Positions 1 to 8,258 of a DNA stretch of 34,942 bases are shown piece by piece. Below the pieces are notes generated by a model. That model was not told the origin of the DNA, ran no database searches, and saw only the letters and a program-made list of their open reading frames with translations. Source of the DNA: an uncultured Porphyromonadaceae bacterium (lineage in GTDB: Bacteria; Bacteroidota; Bacteroidia; Bacteroidales; Muribaculaceae); assembly GCA_946553045.1 (NCBI GenBank), contig CAMNRO010000028.1, forward strand, positions 1 through 34,942, read 5' to 3'. Within the stretch, counting starts at the first letter, position 1, and every line of letters begins with the position of its first letter. The position numbers and the translations under genes are program-made.

Positions 1-55
<55 letters not shown>

Positions 56-107
56 TACTGATAGTAATAAATTGTATTGTGACACACTGCCGTTTTTTCG
101 TGCCCTT

Positions 108-176
108 ACCGCCGTATGGCGGTTAAATATTCATACAGCCTATGGTTTGGGTGCCGATAGGCGCCCATACCATAGG
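108..176 (+). repeat. Two-hairpin palindromic repeat, copy A
   Basis: This is a composite non-coding element. A short palindrome of the type ACCGCC..GGCGGT (about 109-124) is followed by a linker ending in TTCATACAG. A 38-bp palindrome at 139-176 then begins CCTATGGT and ends ACCATAGG, with an inner GCC..GGC stem. Six copies occur in the window, in both orientations. By analogy with REP/BIME elements it may be a dispersed palindromic repeat; function unknown. Confidence 0.85.
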
Positions 177-196
177 ACATGCCCGCCCGCGCACCG

Positions 197-253
197 CAAC
201 CGCATGGCGGTTGAATACCGCCGAGTGTTGTCTATTCAACCGCTATGCGGTTG
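197..253. repeat. Two solitary AACCGC-type palindromes
   Basis: Two 17-bp palindromes lie at 197-213 and 237-253, each reading CAACCGC..GCGGTTG or close to it. They match the short arm of the composite repeat but lack the neighbouring CCTATGG hairpin, so they look like solitary or partial units. Confidence 0.7.
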
Positions 254-276
254 TTGTTTTTGATTATTCGGATGGA

Positions 277-344
277 CCTATGGTATATCCGCCTGCGGCG
301 TCTAAACCATAGGCTATGTGAATATAGAACCGCCAAGGGCGGTT
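277..344 (-). repeat. Two-hairpin palindromic repeat, copy B
   Basis: This is the same composite element in opposite orientation to copy A. The CCTATGGT..ACCATAGG palindrome (277-313) comes first, then a linker CTATGTGAATATAG, then the short palindrome AACCGCC..GGCGGTT (328-344). Confidence 0.85.
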
Positions 345-377
345 CATTTGTCGGCGGGCGGTACCGTCATCGTTTTT
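338..377 (+). repeat. 40-bp direct repeat, copy 1
   Basis: A 40-bp segment starting GGCGGTTCATTTG and ending GTCATCGTTTTT is repeated without mismatch at 627-666. It is the tail that follows composite repeat copies B and D, so those two units are roughly 100-bp direct duplicates of each other. Confidence 0.9.
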
Positions 378-387
378 TTGCGAGGAG

Positions 388-456
388 AACCGCCTATGGC
401 GGTTTTAGATAGATATAGCCTATGGTTTAGACGCCGAATGGCGGCTATACCATAGG
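388..456 (+). repeat. Two-hairpin palindromic repeat, copy C
   Basis: Short palindrome AACCGCC..GGCGGTT at 388-404, linker ending GATATAG, and the 38-bp CCTATGGT..ACCATAGG palindrome at 419-456. The orientation is as in copy A. Confidence 0.85.
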
Positions 457-480
457 TTTTCGTGTGTTTTTTTGAGGGGC

Positions 481-539
481 AACCGCGGCCAGCGGTTGAA
501 GATTTGCGGCGAGCGGGTTATTCAACCGCCATGTGGTTG
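481..539. repeat. Two solitary AACCGC-type palindromes
   Basis: Imperfect short palindromes at 481-497 (AACCGC..GCGGTT) and 523-539 (CAACCGCC..GGTTG, one arm mutated). They are related to the short arm of the composite repeat. Confidence 0.6.
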
Positions 540-563
540 GTGATATGGTGGGTGGCGATTTGA

Positions 564-633
564 CCTATGGTATGGTCGCCTGTTGGCGCCCAAACCATAG
601 GCTGTGTGAATATACAACCGCCGTTCGGCGGTT
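564..633 (-). repeat. Two-hairpin palindromic repeat, copy D
   Basis: The 38-bp CCTATGGT..ACCATAGG palindrome at 564-601, linker CTGTGTGAATATAC, and the short palindrome AACCGCCG..CGGCGGTT at 616-633. The orientation is as in copy B. Confidence 0.85.
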
Positions 634-666
634 CATTTGTCGGCGGGCGGTACCGTCATCGTTTTT
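627..666 (+). repeat. 40-bp direct repeat, copy 2
   Basis: This is a perfect second copy of the 338-377 segment, again directly after a composite palindromic unit. Confidence 0.9.
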
Positions 667-703
667 GGCGGTGGAAACCGCAAAAGGCGGTTGCAGCCCG
701 CAG

Positions 704-740
704 AACTCCTAACTTCTAACTACTAACTACTAATTTGTAA
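704..740 (-). repeat. Degenerate TTAG-type short tandem repeat
   Basis: Imperfect 7-8 bp units such as CTAACTA and CTAACTT run through this stretch. The reverse-orientation form (GTTAGTG) recurs at 830-853 and at 34822-34880. Confidence 0.6.
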
Positions 741-755
741 CTGGCATGAACGACG

Positions 756-787
756 AAACCCTCCGGGGCGCGGGCCGCGGAGGGTTT
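756..787 (-). terminator. Terminator-like hairpin downstream of GH76
   Basis: A perfect 10-bp inverted repeat, AAACCCTCCG at 756-765 and CGGAGGGTTT at 778-787, encloses a 12-nt GC-rich loop. It lies about 90 bp beyond the GH76 stop codon and is the best candidate end for the minus-strand sus operon. The stem ends in TTT but lacks a long T tract, so termination is inferred from position and stem strength. Confidence 0.5.
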
Positions 788-829
788 CCAATAATTCAGA
801 CAATGCGATGACTAAATTACCTGTTTTGA

Positions 830-853
830 GGTTAGTGCTTAGTGGTTAGTGGG
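830..853 (+). repeat. Degenerate GTTAGTG repeat
   Basis: Three imperfect units of GTTAGTG or CTTAGTG lie here, next to a second imperfect repeat of TTCACTGTTCAC type that runs up to the GH76 stop codon. They resemble the repeats at 704-740 and at the right edge. Confidence 0.55.
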
Positions 854-878
854 TTTTTCACTGTTCACCTTTCACTGT

Positions 879-2108
879 TTATTTGCCAAGGCTGTTGTAG
901 AGGCGTGCACGGGCTTCCATGCAGGAGGCGCCGGTGGTGTTGGGGTTGAGGTAGCCAATTTCGCCTACGGCCACGCCTTTTGTCATGTTGGAGTTGTACA
1001 TGATGAGGCTATAGTCGCTCTTGTCGAGGACACCTGTTGTCCAGGTGAGGACGGCAGTGATGTTGAGCGACTTGAAGAACTTGTCGCGCCACATATCTTC
1101 GAGCTCGGGAGCTTCGATGATGTCTGCGAGGTAAGGGAAGAGCACAGCACGGAAGAGTGTTGTGTCGCCGCTCGAGTCGTCCCAGCGCCATGTCTTGTTT
1201 TCGAAGAAGAGGGCTCCGGTGGCCTGGTCGGCGCAGGCAACGTTAGTCACATAGTAAGCGATACGGCGGGCGTCCTTGAGGTAGACGGGGTTGCCGGTGT
1301 ACTTGTAGGCGTGGTATGCGCCTGCCATCACGGTGCCGTGGGTATAGGAGTATTCGCGCGAATCTTCGCCTTCGGAAAGGAGGGTCTTGCGGTTGATACC
1401 GTTGAGCACGCGGCCTGTGCCGGGGTCGAGCACGTAGTTGCGGCAGAATTCATAGATTTTCAAGCCGTTTTCAGCATACTTCTCTTCGCCGGTTGCTTCG
1501 TAGAGCATAAAAGCGAGCACGCATGCGGGGCCGTTGGTGCAGATAGCGCGGCTGTCGCCGAAGTAGCTTGTGCCGGGAGCGCCCCACGAAAGACCGCCGA
1601 TGTTCTCGTTGTCCCAGCCGTTTGCCATCATGTCTTCGTGGAGATAGCGGGCTGCTTCGAGGTACTTGGCATCTTTGGTGATGTTGTAGATTTTCATCAT
1701 GGAGATGGAAATCCAGGCGTTGTCGTCGTAGAGGGGCACCCAGAACTGGTCTTTGCGGTTGCTCCAGCACTGAGTCTTGATGCCTTCATACCACTTGTCG
1801 AACATGTCGCTGTACTTCTTGTCGCCGGTACGGTTGTATGCGGCGATTACTACGTCCATGGCGTGAGCCTGGGGCCAGTAGTTGTTTGTTTCGCCGTGAT
1901 AACGGTCGCTGTGGATATTGAAGAAGCCTTTTTCTTCGTTCCAGAAGTTATGGATAAAGGCAGTGGTAGAGCTGTCGGCAACGGCGTTCCAGTCGGTGGT
2001 GTAGCCGGTGGGCGTTGTCGGCGGAATGTATTCGTCGACGTTGTCGCACGATGTGGCCATGAAGCCCATCATTGCGGCGAACGCTGCTATTCCTAATATT
2101 TTTTTCAT
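879..2108 (-). CDS. GH76 endo-alpha-1,6-mannanase lipoprotein
   Basis: 409 aa, predicted to hydrolyse the alpha-1,6-mannan backbone in endo fashion at the cell surface or in the periplasm. The first 21 residues are a lipoprotein signal ending in the lipobox ATSC. The adjacent acidic pair in YDDNAW (D128, D129) matches the catalytic Asp-Asp of GH76, and the aromatic, glycine-rich (alpha/alpha)6-barrel pattern runs to the C-terminus (AYHAYKYTGNPVYL, WRWDD). The length is normal for the family. It is the last gene of the SusC-SusD-SusE-GH76 series, 25 bp after the SusE-like gene, and so probably co-transcribed. The lipoprotein status and position fit a surface enzyme that makes oligosaccharides for the SusCD importer. 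Other GH76 activities cannot be excluded from sequence alone. Confidence 0.88.
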   Translation of the reverse strand: MKKILGIAAFAAMMGFMATSCDNVDEYIPPTTPTGYTTDWNAVADSSTTAFIHNFWNEEKGFFNIHSDRYHGETNNYWPQAHAMDVVIAAYNRTGDKKYSDMFDKWYEGIKTQCWSNRKDQFWVPLYDDNAWISISMMKIYNITKDAKYLEAARYLHEDMMANGWDNENIGGLSWGAPGTSYFGDSRAICTNGPACVLAFMLYEATGEEKYAENGLKIYEFCRNYVLDPGTGRVLNGINRKTLLSEGEDSREYSYTHGTVMAGAYHAYKYTGNPVYLKDARRIAYYVTNVACADQATGALFFENKTWRWDDSSGDTTLFRAVLFPYLADIIEAPELEDMWRDKFFKSLNITAVLTWTTGVLDKSDYSLIMYNSNMTKGVAVGEIGYLNPNTTGASCMEARARLYNSLGK

Positions 2109-2133
2109 GTGTGATCGGTTTTAAGAATTACAC

Positions 2134-3312
2134 TTATTTCACCTGAGTGAAGTGCTTGAATGTGCCGTATTCACCGTTGAAGTAAACAGTAGCGATGATG
2201 GGCACGTTGTAGCAGCTGCTGGATAGTTTCCACTTGTAGCCGACCTTCTGGGGGAATTCCTGCATGCTCCAGTAGTCGCTGTTGATGTCGAGGGGCATGT
2301 TGGGCTTAGAGTCGAGACCGGTGTTTGTGGGAGCCCAGCAAGCTTCAGCGCCGCCTTCGTAAACCATGTAGATGTTGTAGCGCGATTCATAGGGGTCCCA
2401 GCTCCAGCCGGTGTCCTTGGTTACGATAGTAGCTTCTTTGCTATATACGCCGTTGCCCTGATATTCGTATTCGAAAGCGCAGTTGCCGTCGCCGAGGGCG
2501 CTGGGAGCGGAGCCGAAGTTGAAGTCGGTGAAGCGCATGAATACGCCTTCGATTTTGCGGATTTTAGCGCTTGCGGTCGAGAAGTCGAGCGAGATACGAT
2601 AGATACCGTCGGCTGCAACGGTAGTACCGCCTTCTGTGCCTTCAACGAAGCTGTCGCCCTTCACGCTGTAGCTGGTGTTGGCAGCATCTTCTTTGTCAGC
2701 AACGAAGATGAAAGGCTGGTTGGCTTTGAGTCGGGTGAAGATTTCGAAAGATTCGGCATCGGGCTTCATGAATGCGAGAGCATCTGCGAGGTTTTCGCCG
2801 TTTTCAGAAGCAGCGCCGGTAAGGAAGAGCTGGTTGGGCACTTCGTCGAAACCGATGAAGCGGGTCATTGTGAGTTCGTGGAGAACGGTCGACTGAGTTT
2901 TGTTTGCACCAGAATAGGAGATTACGCCCCATTTGATTGTGCCGGTGTCGCCCATGCCTACGCCTGCTGCTGCCATCACTTTGGTAAGTGATTTGTGGCT
3001 AACGGTAGCGGTGGGTTTTGCGCCGGTGTTGTCGGAAGTAACCTTGTAGATAGGATTTGTGGTGTCGTCGGTTTTGTAGAACGCGAGTTCGTACTGGGGC
3101 ACGGAGCCATCGGCAACGTGAGCTGCTTCCCATTCGAAGAAGAGGCTTGCCGAAGCAGAGGGAACGAGTTTAACTGTCTTGCCGTCGGCGGGCTCGTAGA
3201 ATGCGGTCACCGCGCTGGGGGTAACGTCTACATATTCGAGGTTGTCGGAGCAGGAAGCGGCTGCGACAAGAACGGTAGCGAGCGCGAGGCTCTTGTATGC
3301 TATAGATTTCAT
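2134..3312 (-). CDS. SusE/SusF-like outer-membrane glycan-binding lipoprotein
   Basis: 392 aa with a lipoprotein signal ending VAAASC. The N-terminal third is the SusE-type Ig-like domain (FYEPADG.. FFEWEAAH..YELAFYK.. LTKVMAAAG..GTIKWGVISYSG). Two further beta-rich modules follow, with ESFEIFTRL, DGIYRISLDF and YQGNGVYSKEA signatures. Proteins of this kind sit beside SusCD at the surface and bind the target glycan without cleaving it. It lies between SusD and GH76, the usual place. The middle module is clearly similar to two modules in the SGNH protein encoded at 8697-10802. The ligand is unknown; an alpha-mannan fragment is inferred from the adjacent GH76. Confidence 0.85.
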   Translation of the reverse strand: MKSIAYKSLALATVLVAAASCSDNLEYVDVTPSAVTAFYEPADGKTVKLVPSASASLFFEWEAAHVADGSVPQYELAFYKTDDTTNPIYKVTSDNTGAKPTATVSHKSLTKVMAAAGVGMGDTGTIKWGVISYSGANKTQSTVLHELTMTRFIGFDEVPNQLFLTGAASENGENLADALAFMKPDAESFEIFTRLKANQPFIFVADKEDAANTSYSVKGDSFVEGTEGGTTVAADGIYRISLDFSTASAKIRKIEGVFMRFTDFNFGSAPSALGDGNCAFEYEYQGNGVYSKEATIVTKDTGWSWDPYESRYNIYMVYEGGAEACWAPTNTGLDSKPNMPLDINSDYWSMQEFPQKVGYKWKLSSSCYNVPIIATVYFNGEYGTFKHFTQVK

Positions 3313-3334
3313 TATTTTATGCTGTTAAGCTATT

Positions 3335-3490
3335 GGGCTGACGGGCTGACAAGCTTTTTTGTGCTGTCGGGCTGTCGGGCCTTTTAGCGTTTGCTTTTTT
3401 GTGGTTATTTTTCTCTTGTTTATTTGTTTCCCGGCGGTAGGCTTAAGGCTTGTCAGCTTAATAGCTCAAAAGCCTGTCGGCCTAACCGCT
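3335..3490. repeat. Degenerate octamer repeats in the susD-susE gap
   Basis: The 192-bp gap between the SusD stop and the SusE start is unusually long for this operon. It contains imperfect repeats of about 8 bp: GGGCTGAC twice in tandem at 3335-3350, GCTGTCGG units at 3363-3380, and related GGCTTGTCAGC/AGCCTGTCGGCC blocks at 3437-3484. No coding potential was seen. It may weaken expression of downstream genes or simply be a repeat nursery. Confidence 0.55.
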
Positions 3491-3504
3491 TAAAGATGCT
3501 TGGA

Positions 3505-5106
3505 TTATGCTCCGTAGCCGGGGTTCTGAGGTTTGAGGTTGGGGTTGAAGTCGATTTCGCTCTGGGGAACTGCCCAGCGGTAGTCGCGGTTTTCGTCGAA
3601 TACATATGTGTCGAGAACAGCGTCGCCGCCAACGAATGTGCAGCCTTTCACGGGGCCGTTGAGGTATTCCAGACCGGCTTTCCAGCGCACGATATCCCAC
3701 CAGCGGAGGCCTTCGAGGGCGAGCTCTACGCGGCGCTCGTTGCGGATAATCTGGCGGAGGTCGCCTGCGGGCATCTTCAGAGCCTTGTCGGCGGTGAAGC
3801 CTGCGCGTGCACGGAGAGCGCCGATGGTCTGATCCCATACGGTAGAGTTCATCTGGCCGAGTTCGTTCATTGCTTCGGCGTACATGAGGAGCACGTCACC
3901 GTAGCGCATCATGATGATGTTGAGGCCCGAGTTGTAGCCGTTGTCATCTTTGATAGGCGAGAACCACTTGCGGGTGTAGTAGCCGGTTACTGTTCTGTCG
4001 AGACCGGCGCCCGAGCCAACGTTGTCGGCCGACACGCCCGAGTTGCGGCTGATGAAGATGGTGTGTGTGAGACCGGTAACGGGGTCGTAGACCTTGGACT
4101 TGTCGTGAATCACGGTTGCGTCCATACGGGGGTCGCGGTTGGCGTAGGGATTGGCGGGGTCGTAGTCGGTGCCCTGCTCGTCGATGGTGTAGCCGCCGAG
4201 AGTGAGGTAGCTGTCTACCAGGCTCTGGGTCGGGGTCCATGTGATGTAGTTGGCGCGTAGGGACGGCGGTTTCATGTTTGTGATTTCGCCCCAGGTCTTA
4301 ACGCCCTGTACATAGCCCATGTCGAGGATAACCTCGTCGTTATATTCATTTTCTTCGGCGAAGAGACCGTCGTAGGTGGGGAAGAGCTCATAGCGGCCGA
4401 ATTCGCCGTCGATGATGCGCTTTGTCCAGCTTGCCACGGTAGCCCAGTCGCTGTCCATGAGGGCGATACGGGCGCGGAGCATAGCGGCGGCAGCCTGAGT
4501 GAGGCGTCCGCGTTCGTCTACGGGCAGCTCCTCTTTCTTGGGCAGGTCTGCGATAAGGTCCTCAAGGTCTTCGGTGATGGTTGCGATAACCTCGGCGCGG
4601 GGAGTACGCTTGAGCGTGCTGGCATAGTCGAGGGTCGGGTTCTCCATGAAGAAGGGAATGTCGCCGTAGAGGTTGGTGAGGCGGAAGTAGATGAAGTCGC
4701 GGATGCAGCGGGCCTCGGCTTTGAGGCGACGCACTACAGCTTCGTCCACACCGTCCACTGCCTGGCAGTTTTCAAGGAAAGTATGGCATGAGCGGAGACC
4801 ACCGTACCATCCGTTCCAGCCGAAAGTGCCGGTCGATGATGTCGCGATGCCGCGGCGGATGAGGTGACGGTCTTCGGCGCGGTAGCCGTTGTAGAGGTTG
4901 TCGGCGAGTTCTTCGTCGCCCCACATTGTTCCGGCGCTGTAGAGCTGTGTGTAGGCAGTGTTTACGAGCAGGCCTACGTTCTTCTTAGTCCAGAAGTTGG
5001 CGTTTGTATATTGGTTGCTCGGCGGCTGCTCGAGGTCGTTACAGCCTGTGAGGGCCACACCTCCGGCGAGAATTGCGCCTGCCGCCATTATTTTGAGAAG
5101 TTTCAT
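3505..5106 (-). CDS. susD: SusD/RagB family glycan-binding lipoprotein
   Basis: 533 aa. The lipoprotein signal ends GVALTGC, followed by the typical SusD opening NDLEQPPSNQYTNANFW. The TPR-like helical body contains FIYFRLTNLYGDIPFF, LRARIALMDSDW and, near the C-terminus, RNERRVELALEGLRWWDIVRWK, a hallmark of the family. The last residues (WAVPQSEIDFNPNLKPQNPGY) are the standard SusD ending. It forms the lid of the SusC channel and captures oligosaccharide. It starts 14 bp after the SusC stop, which supports co-transcription. SusD sequences diverge with ligand, so the substrate is taken from the neighbouring GH76. Confidence 0.95.
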   Translation of the reverse strand: MKLLKIMAAGAILAGGVALTGCNDLEQPPSNQYTNANFWTKKNVGLLVNTAYTQLYSAGTMWGDEELADNLYNGYRAEDRHLIRRGIATSSTGTFGWNGWYGGLRSCHTFLENCQAVDGVDEAVVRRLKAEARCIRDFIYFRLTNLYGDIPFFMENPTLDYASTLKRTPRAEVIATITEDLEDLIADLPKKEELPVDERGRLTQAAAAMLRARIALMDSDWATVASWTKRIIDGEFGRYELFPTYDGLFAEENEYNDEVILDMGYVQGVKTWGEITNMKPPSLRANYITWTPTQSLVDSYLTLGGYTIDEQGTDYDPANPYANRDPRMDATVIHDKSKVYDPVTGLTHTIFISRNSGVSADNVGSGAGLDRTVTGYYTRKWFSPIKDDNGYNSGLNIIMMRYGDVLLMYAEAMNELGQMNSTVWDQTIGALRARAGFTADKALKMPAGDLRQIIRNERRVELALEGLRWWDIVRWKAGLEYLNGPVKGCTFVGGDAVLDTYVFDENRDYRWAVPQSEIDFNPNLKPQNPGYGA

Positions 5107-5120
5107 TGTTCAGATACGAT

Positions 5121-8100
5121 TTAGAAGGTTACATCAATACCGACACCGTAGTAGCGGAGAGAAGGATAGGAGCGGTAGTAGCGTCCGGCGCTTGTGTCGC
5201 CTTCGCCGCCGGTAGAAGATACGTTCGATACTTCAGGATCGATCCACGACTTGTTGCAGATTGTCCAGAGGTTTTCGCCGGTCACATAGAAGCGGCATTT
5301 GCTCATGCCCAGAGTGCGGATAACCTTGTTGGGGAGGCTGTAGCCCACGGTGAGGTTCTTCAGACGGGCATATGCGCCGTTGTGAACGTTGAGCGAGCTG
5401 CCCTTGTAGTTGTTGGTGTACGAGCTCGAGCCCGAAGCCGACAGACGGGGATATTCGGCGTCTGTGTTGGTGGGAGTCCAGAAGTCGAGCTGGTGCTTGT
5501 AGATGATCCACGAGTAGTTGGCGTGGAACGGTTCGAGCATTTCGCCGCGCACATACTGCGAGCGCTTGCCTACACCCTGCCAGAACATCGAGAAGTCGAA
5601 TCCGCGCCATGTGAGGCCGTAGTTGAAGCCGAATGTGTAGCGGGGGAAGGGGTTGCCGAGGACAACGCGGTCGTTGTTGTCGATCACACCGTCGCCGTTC
5701 TGGTCAACGTACTTCACGTCGCCGGGATGCACGGTCACGCCGGGCAGGGTAGCGGAGCTTTCGATTTCCTCATAGCTCTGGAAGAGGCCGGCGGTCTCGA
5801 GACCGAAGTAGCTCATCAGAGGCAGACCTTCGCGGCGGAGCGAGCTCAGACCGTCCATGCCGCTGATGCTTTCGTGGCCGGGATATTTGAGAAGCTTGTT
5901 CTGGGTGTCGCCGAGGTTGAGGTTGAAGCTGTGGTTGAACTCACCTGTGCGGAGGTAATACTGTACCGAGAGTTCCCAGCCGCGGTTGCTCATCTCGCCG
6001 ATGTTGGCACGGGGCACGGAGGTGCCGTAGATACCGGGGTAGCGGGGAGTCTGGAGAATATCGGTGGTGCGCTTGTAGAAACCGTCGATAGAGAACTGGA
6101 GCGCGCCCTTGAAGAATGTGGCGTCAACACCGATGTTGTAGGTCTTGGTCTTTTCCCATGTCAGGTCGTCCTGGCCCGAGTTGAAGCCTGCCCAGCTTGC
6201 AGCCTGGTTGTTGAACACGAGGCCGCCCGAGTAGAGCTGATAGGTTGTGAAGCGGTCGAAATCGCCTACGGCCTGGTTACCGAGGATACCCCATGAGAGA
6301 CGCATCTTGAGGTCGCCTACGTTTTCGCGGTAGCGGGTGAGGAATTCTTCTTCAGTCGCACGCCAGCCGAGCGATACGGAGGGGAAGAAGCCCCAGCGGT
6401 GGTCTTTGTGGAACTTGCTCGAACCGTCGTAGCGGAATGTGAATTCTGCCATATACTTGTCGGCATAGTTGTAGCCGGCACGGCCGATGAGCGAGTTGAT
6501 GGAAGTGCGGCCGCGGTCGTTGAGGTATGTGTGGCCGCCGAAGGCGCCGTTCTCGGTGGTTGTGTCTTCCGAGGGAGTGCCGAGGTCGGGGTCAATGTAG
6601 CCCTGCGATACTTCGTTGCCCGAACCGGTCCACGATTCGTTGGTGAAACCGAACATTGCGTTTACGGTGTGCACGTCTTTGAATGTGCGGTTGAAGTCGA
6701 GAAGTAACTGCGAGTTCAGACGATAGGAGTCGTAGTTCCAGTTGCTTGCGCTGTAGTCCTTGGGCGAAACGGTCTGGAGCTCGCCGGAGGGGCTGTAGTG
6801 TTCTACAGGGATATTGCGCGAGGAGCGCATCTGGTTGTTGATGTTGGCGCCGAACACACCGCGGAGCTTAAGACCGTCCATGATCTTGAAGTCGGCGTTG
6901 ATTGTGCCGCTGAAGTCGTTGTTGCGGTACTTGTTGTAGCCAGGAGTATTGAGCGCGCCCACGGGAGAACCGCCGTAATTGTTGTACACATACAGGCCGT
7001 CTTTCATCGCGGTGTTGTTGTAGTAGTACTTGGGCGTACGACGTGAGTCTGCATACACGTTGAAGAGATATGCCGACGACATCATCGAGTTGTTGCGGGT
7101 GTACTGCATGATGGCGCCGATGTGGAAGCGGCCGATATCGGTGCCGATGTTCATACGCATGTTGTAGCGCTGTACGCCCTGGTTGTTCTTGCCCACAAGG
7201 TTACTTGCCTGGTTGTAGTATCCGAGCGAGAACATATAGGTCGTGTTCTTGCTACCGCCCTGAACCATCACGTTATATTTCTGCTGGAGTGCGGTCTTGC
7301 TGATTTCGTCGACAGACCATACTTCTTCGGCGCGGTGGTTGTAGAGGTCCTGGATTTCCTCGGGAGTGAATTTGGGAGCCAGACCCGAGTTGATGAGAGC
7401 CTGGTTGTAGAGAGTGGCGTTCTGGTATCCGTCGACGGTGTCGAAAGGATAGTAGGGGTCCTGCCAGCCTACGTTGGCGCTGAAAGTGACAGTGGCGGGA
7501 GTGTCTTTCTTACCGCCCTTGGTTGTCACAAGGATAACGCCGGCTGCCGAACGCGAACCGTAGATGGCTGCCGCGCCTGCGTCCTTGAGCACGGAGATGT
7601 TTTCTACGTCGTTGGGGTTGAGTCGGTTGAAAGCGCCGTCGTCGGCCACAACACCGTCGATGACGAACAGAGGCGAGGAGCTGGTTGTCGAAGTCACACC
7701 GCGCACGTTGAAGGTTGTGCTCTGGTTGTTGGGGTCATACGAGTTCGACTGGATGATGACGTTAGGCGCAGCACCCTGCATGGCCTGTGTCATGTTCAGA
7801 ACAGGGCGTTCGGCAATCTTTTCGCCCTTCACCTGGTCGACAGCGCCTACGGCGGCGCGGCGGGTGGTAGTACCATAACCGATTACTACGACGTCGTCGA
7901 GAAGTTCGGATTTGGCCTGGAGCTTGATGTCGCTGAGGTTGGCGGAAGCCGAAACCTCGATGGGATTATATCCGACATACGATATGACAAGTCGGTCGGA
8001 TTTCTTACATCTGATAGAGAAATTGCCGTCGATGTCGGTTACGGCTGATGCTTTTGAACCTTTGACCACGACGCTGGCACCGATTACGGGCTCGTCGTTC

Positions 8101-8258
8101 TCATCGAAGACAGTACCTTTTACCGTCACGGTCGCCTCTTGGCTGACGCCCGTCGATTGTGGCTCGGCGAATGCTTGCTGGGGCGAGCCGGCTATGGCTG
8201 CCACTGCAAGAAATCCTCCTAAAGCGAACCATAATCTCTTAGGTCTCGATTTCTTCAT
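5121..8258 (-). CDS. susC: SusC/RagA TonB-dependent outer-membrane oligosaccharide transporter
   Basis: 1045 aa. A signal peptide (about residues 1-31) is followed by a carboxypeptidase-regulatory-like beta-sandwich at about 45-115 (VKGTVFDENDEPVIGASV, DGNFSI, ISYVGY). The TonB-box-like stretch DDVVVIGYGT comes next, then the plug domain with PLFVIDGV, NPNDVENISVLKDAGAAAIYGSRSA and VILVTTKGGK at about 185-255. The rest is a 22-strand-type barrel ending in a terminal Phe (YGVGIDVTF). There is no N-terminal STN domain, so it is not an obvious anti-sigma-coupled receptor. It imports glycan fragments with the SusD lid. It heads the SusC-SusD-SusE-GH76 series and follows a 438-bp AT-rich leader. 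Confidence 0.96.
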   Translation of the reverse strand: MKKSRPKRLWFALGGFLAVAAIAGSPQQAFAEPQSTGVSQEATVTVKGTVFDENDEPVIGASVVVKGSKASAVTDIDGNFSIRCKKSDRLVISYVGYNPIEVSASANLSDIKLQAKSELLDDVVVIGYGTTTRRAAVGAVDQVKGEKIAERPVLNMTQAMQGAAPNVIIQSNSYDPNNQSTTFNVRGVTSTTSSSPLFVIDGVVADDGAFNRLNPNDVENISVLKDAGAAAIYGSRSAAGVILVTTKGGKKDTPATVTFSANVGWQDPYYPFDTVDGYQNATLYNQALINSGLAPKFTPEEIQDLYNHRAEEVWSVDEISKTALQQKYNVMVQGGSKNTTYMFSLGYYNQASNLVGKNNQGVQRYNMRMNIGTDIGRFHIGAIMQYTRNNSMMSSAYLFNVYADSRRTPKYYYNNTAMKDGLYVYNNYGGSPVGALNTPGYNKYRNNDFSGTINADFKIMDGLKLRGVFGANINNQMRSSRNIPVEHYSPSGELQTVSPKDYSASNWNYDSYRLNSQLLLDFNRTFKDVHTVNAMFGFTNESWTGSGNEVSQGYIDPDLGTPSEDTTTENGAFGGHTYLNDRGRTSINSLIGRAGYNYADKYMAEFTFRYDGSSKFHKDHRWGFFPSVSLGWRATEEEFLTRYRENVGDLKMRLSWGILGNQAVGDFDRFTTYQLYSGGLVFNNQAASWAGFNSGQDDLTWEKTKTYNIGVDATFFKGALQFSIDGFYKRTTDILQTPRYPGIYGTSVPRANIGEMSNRGWELSVQYYLRTGEFNHSFNLNLGDTQNKLLKYPGHESISGMDGLSSLRREGLPLMSYFGLETAGLFQSYEEIESSATLPGVTVHPGDVKYVDQNGDGVIDNNDRVVLGNPFPRYTFGFNYGLTWRGFDFSMFWQGVGKRSQYVRGEMLEPFHANYSWIIYKHQLDFWTPTNTDAEYPRLSASGSSSYTNNYKGSSLNVHNGAYARLKNLTVGYSLPNKVIRTLGMSKCRFYVTGENLWTICNKSWIDPEVSNVSSTGGEGDTSAGRYYRSYPSLRYYGVGIDVTF

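Noticed and set aside
72-263. Small protein of 63 residues on the plus strand
   Set aside because: It lies wholly in the palindromic repeats, has no domain, and similar frames arise in the other repeat copies near 11000.
108-666. CRISPR array
   Set aside because: The repeats are palindromic, alternate in orientation and are unevenly spaced, the intervening sequences are themselves repeats, and no cas gene is present.
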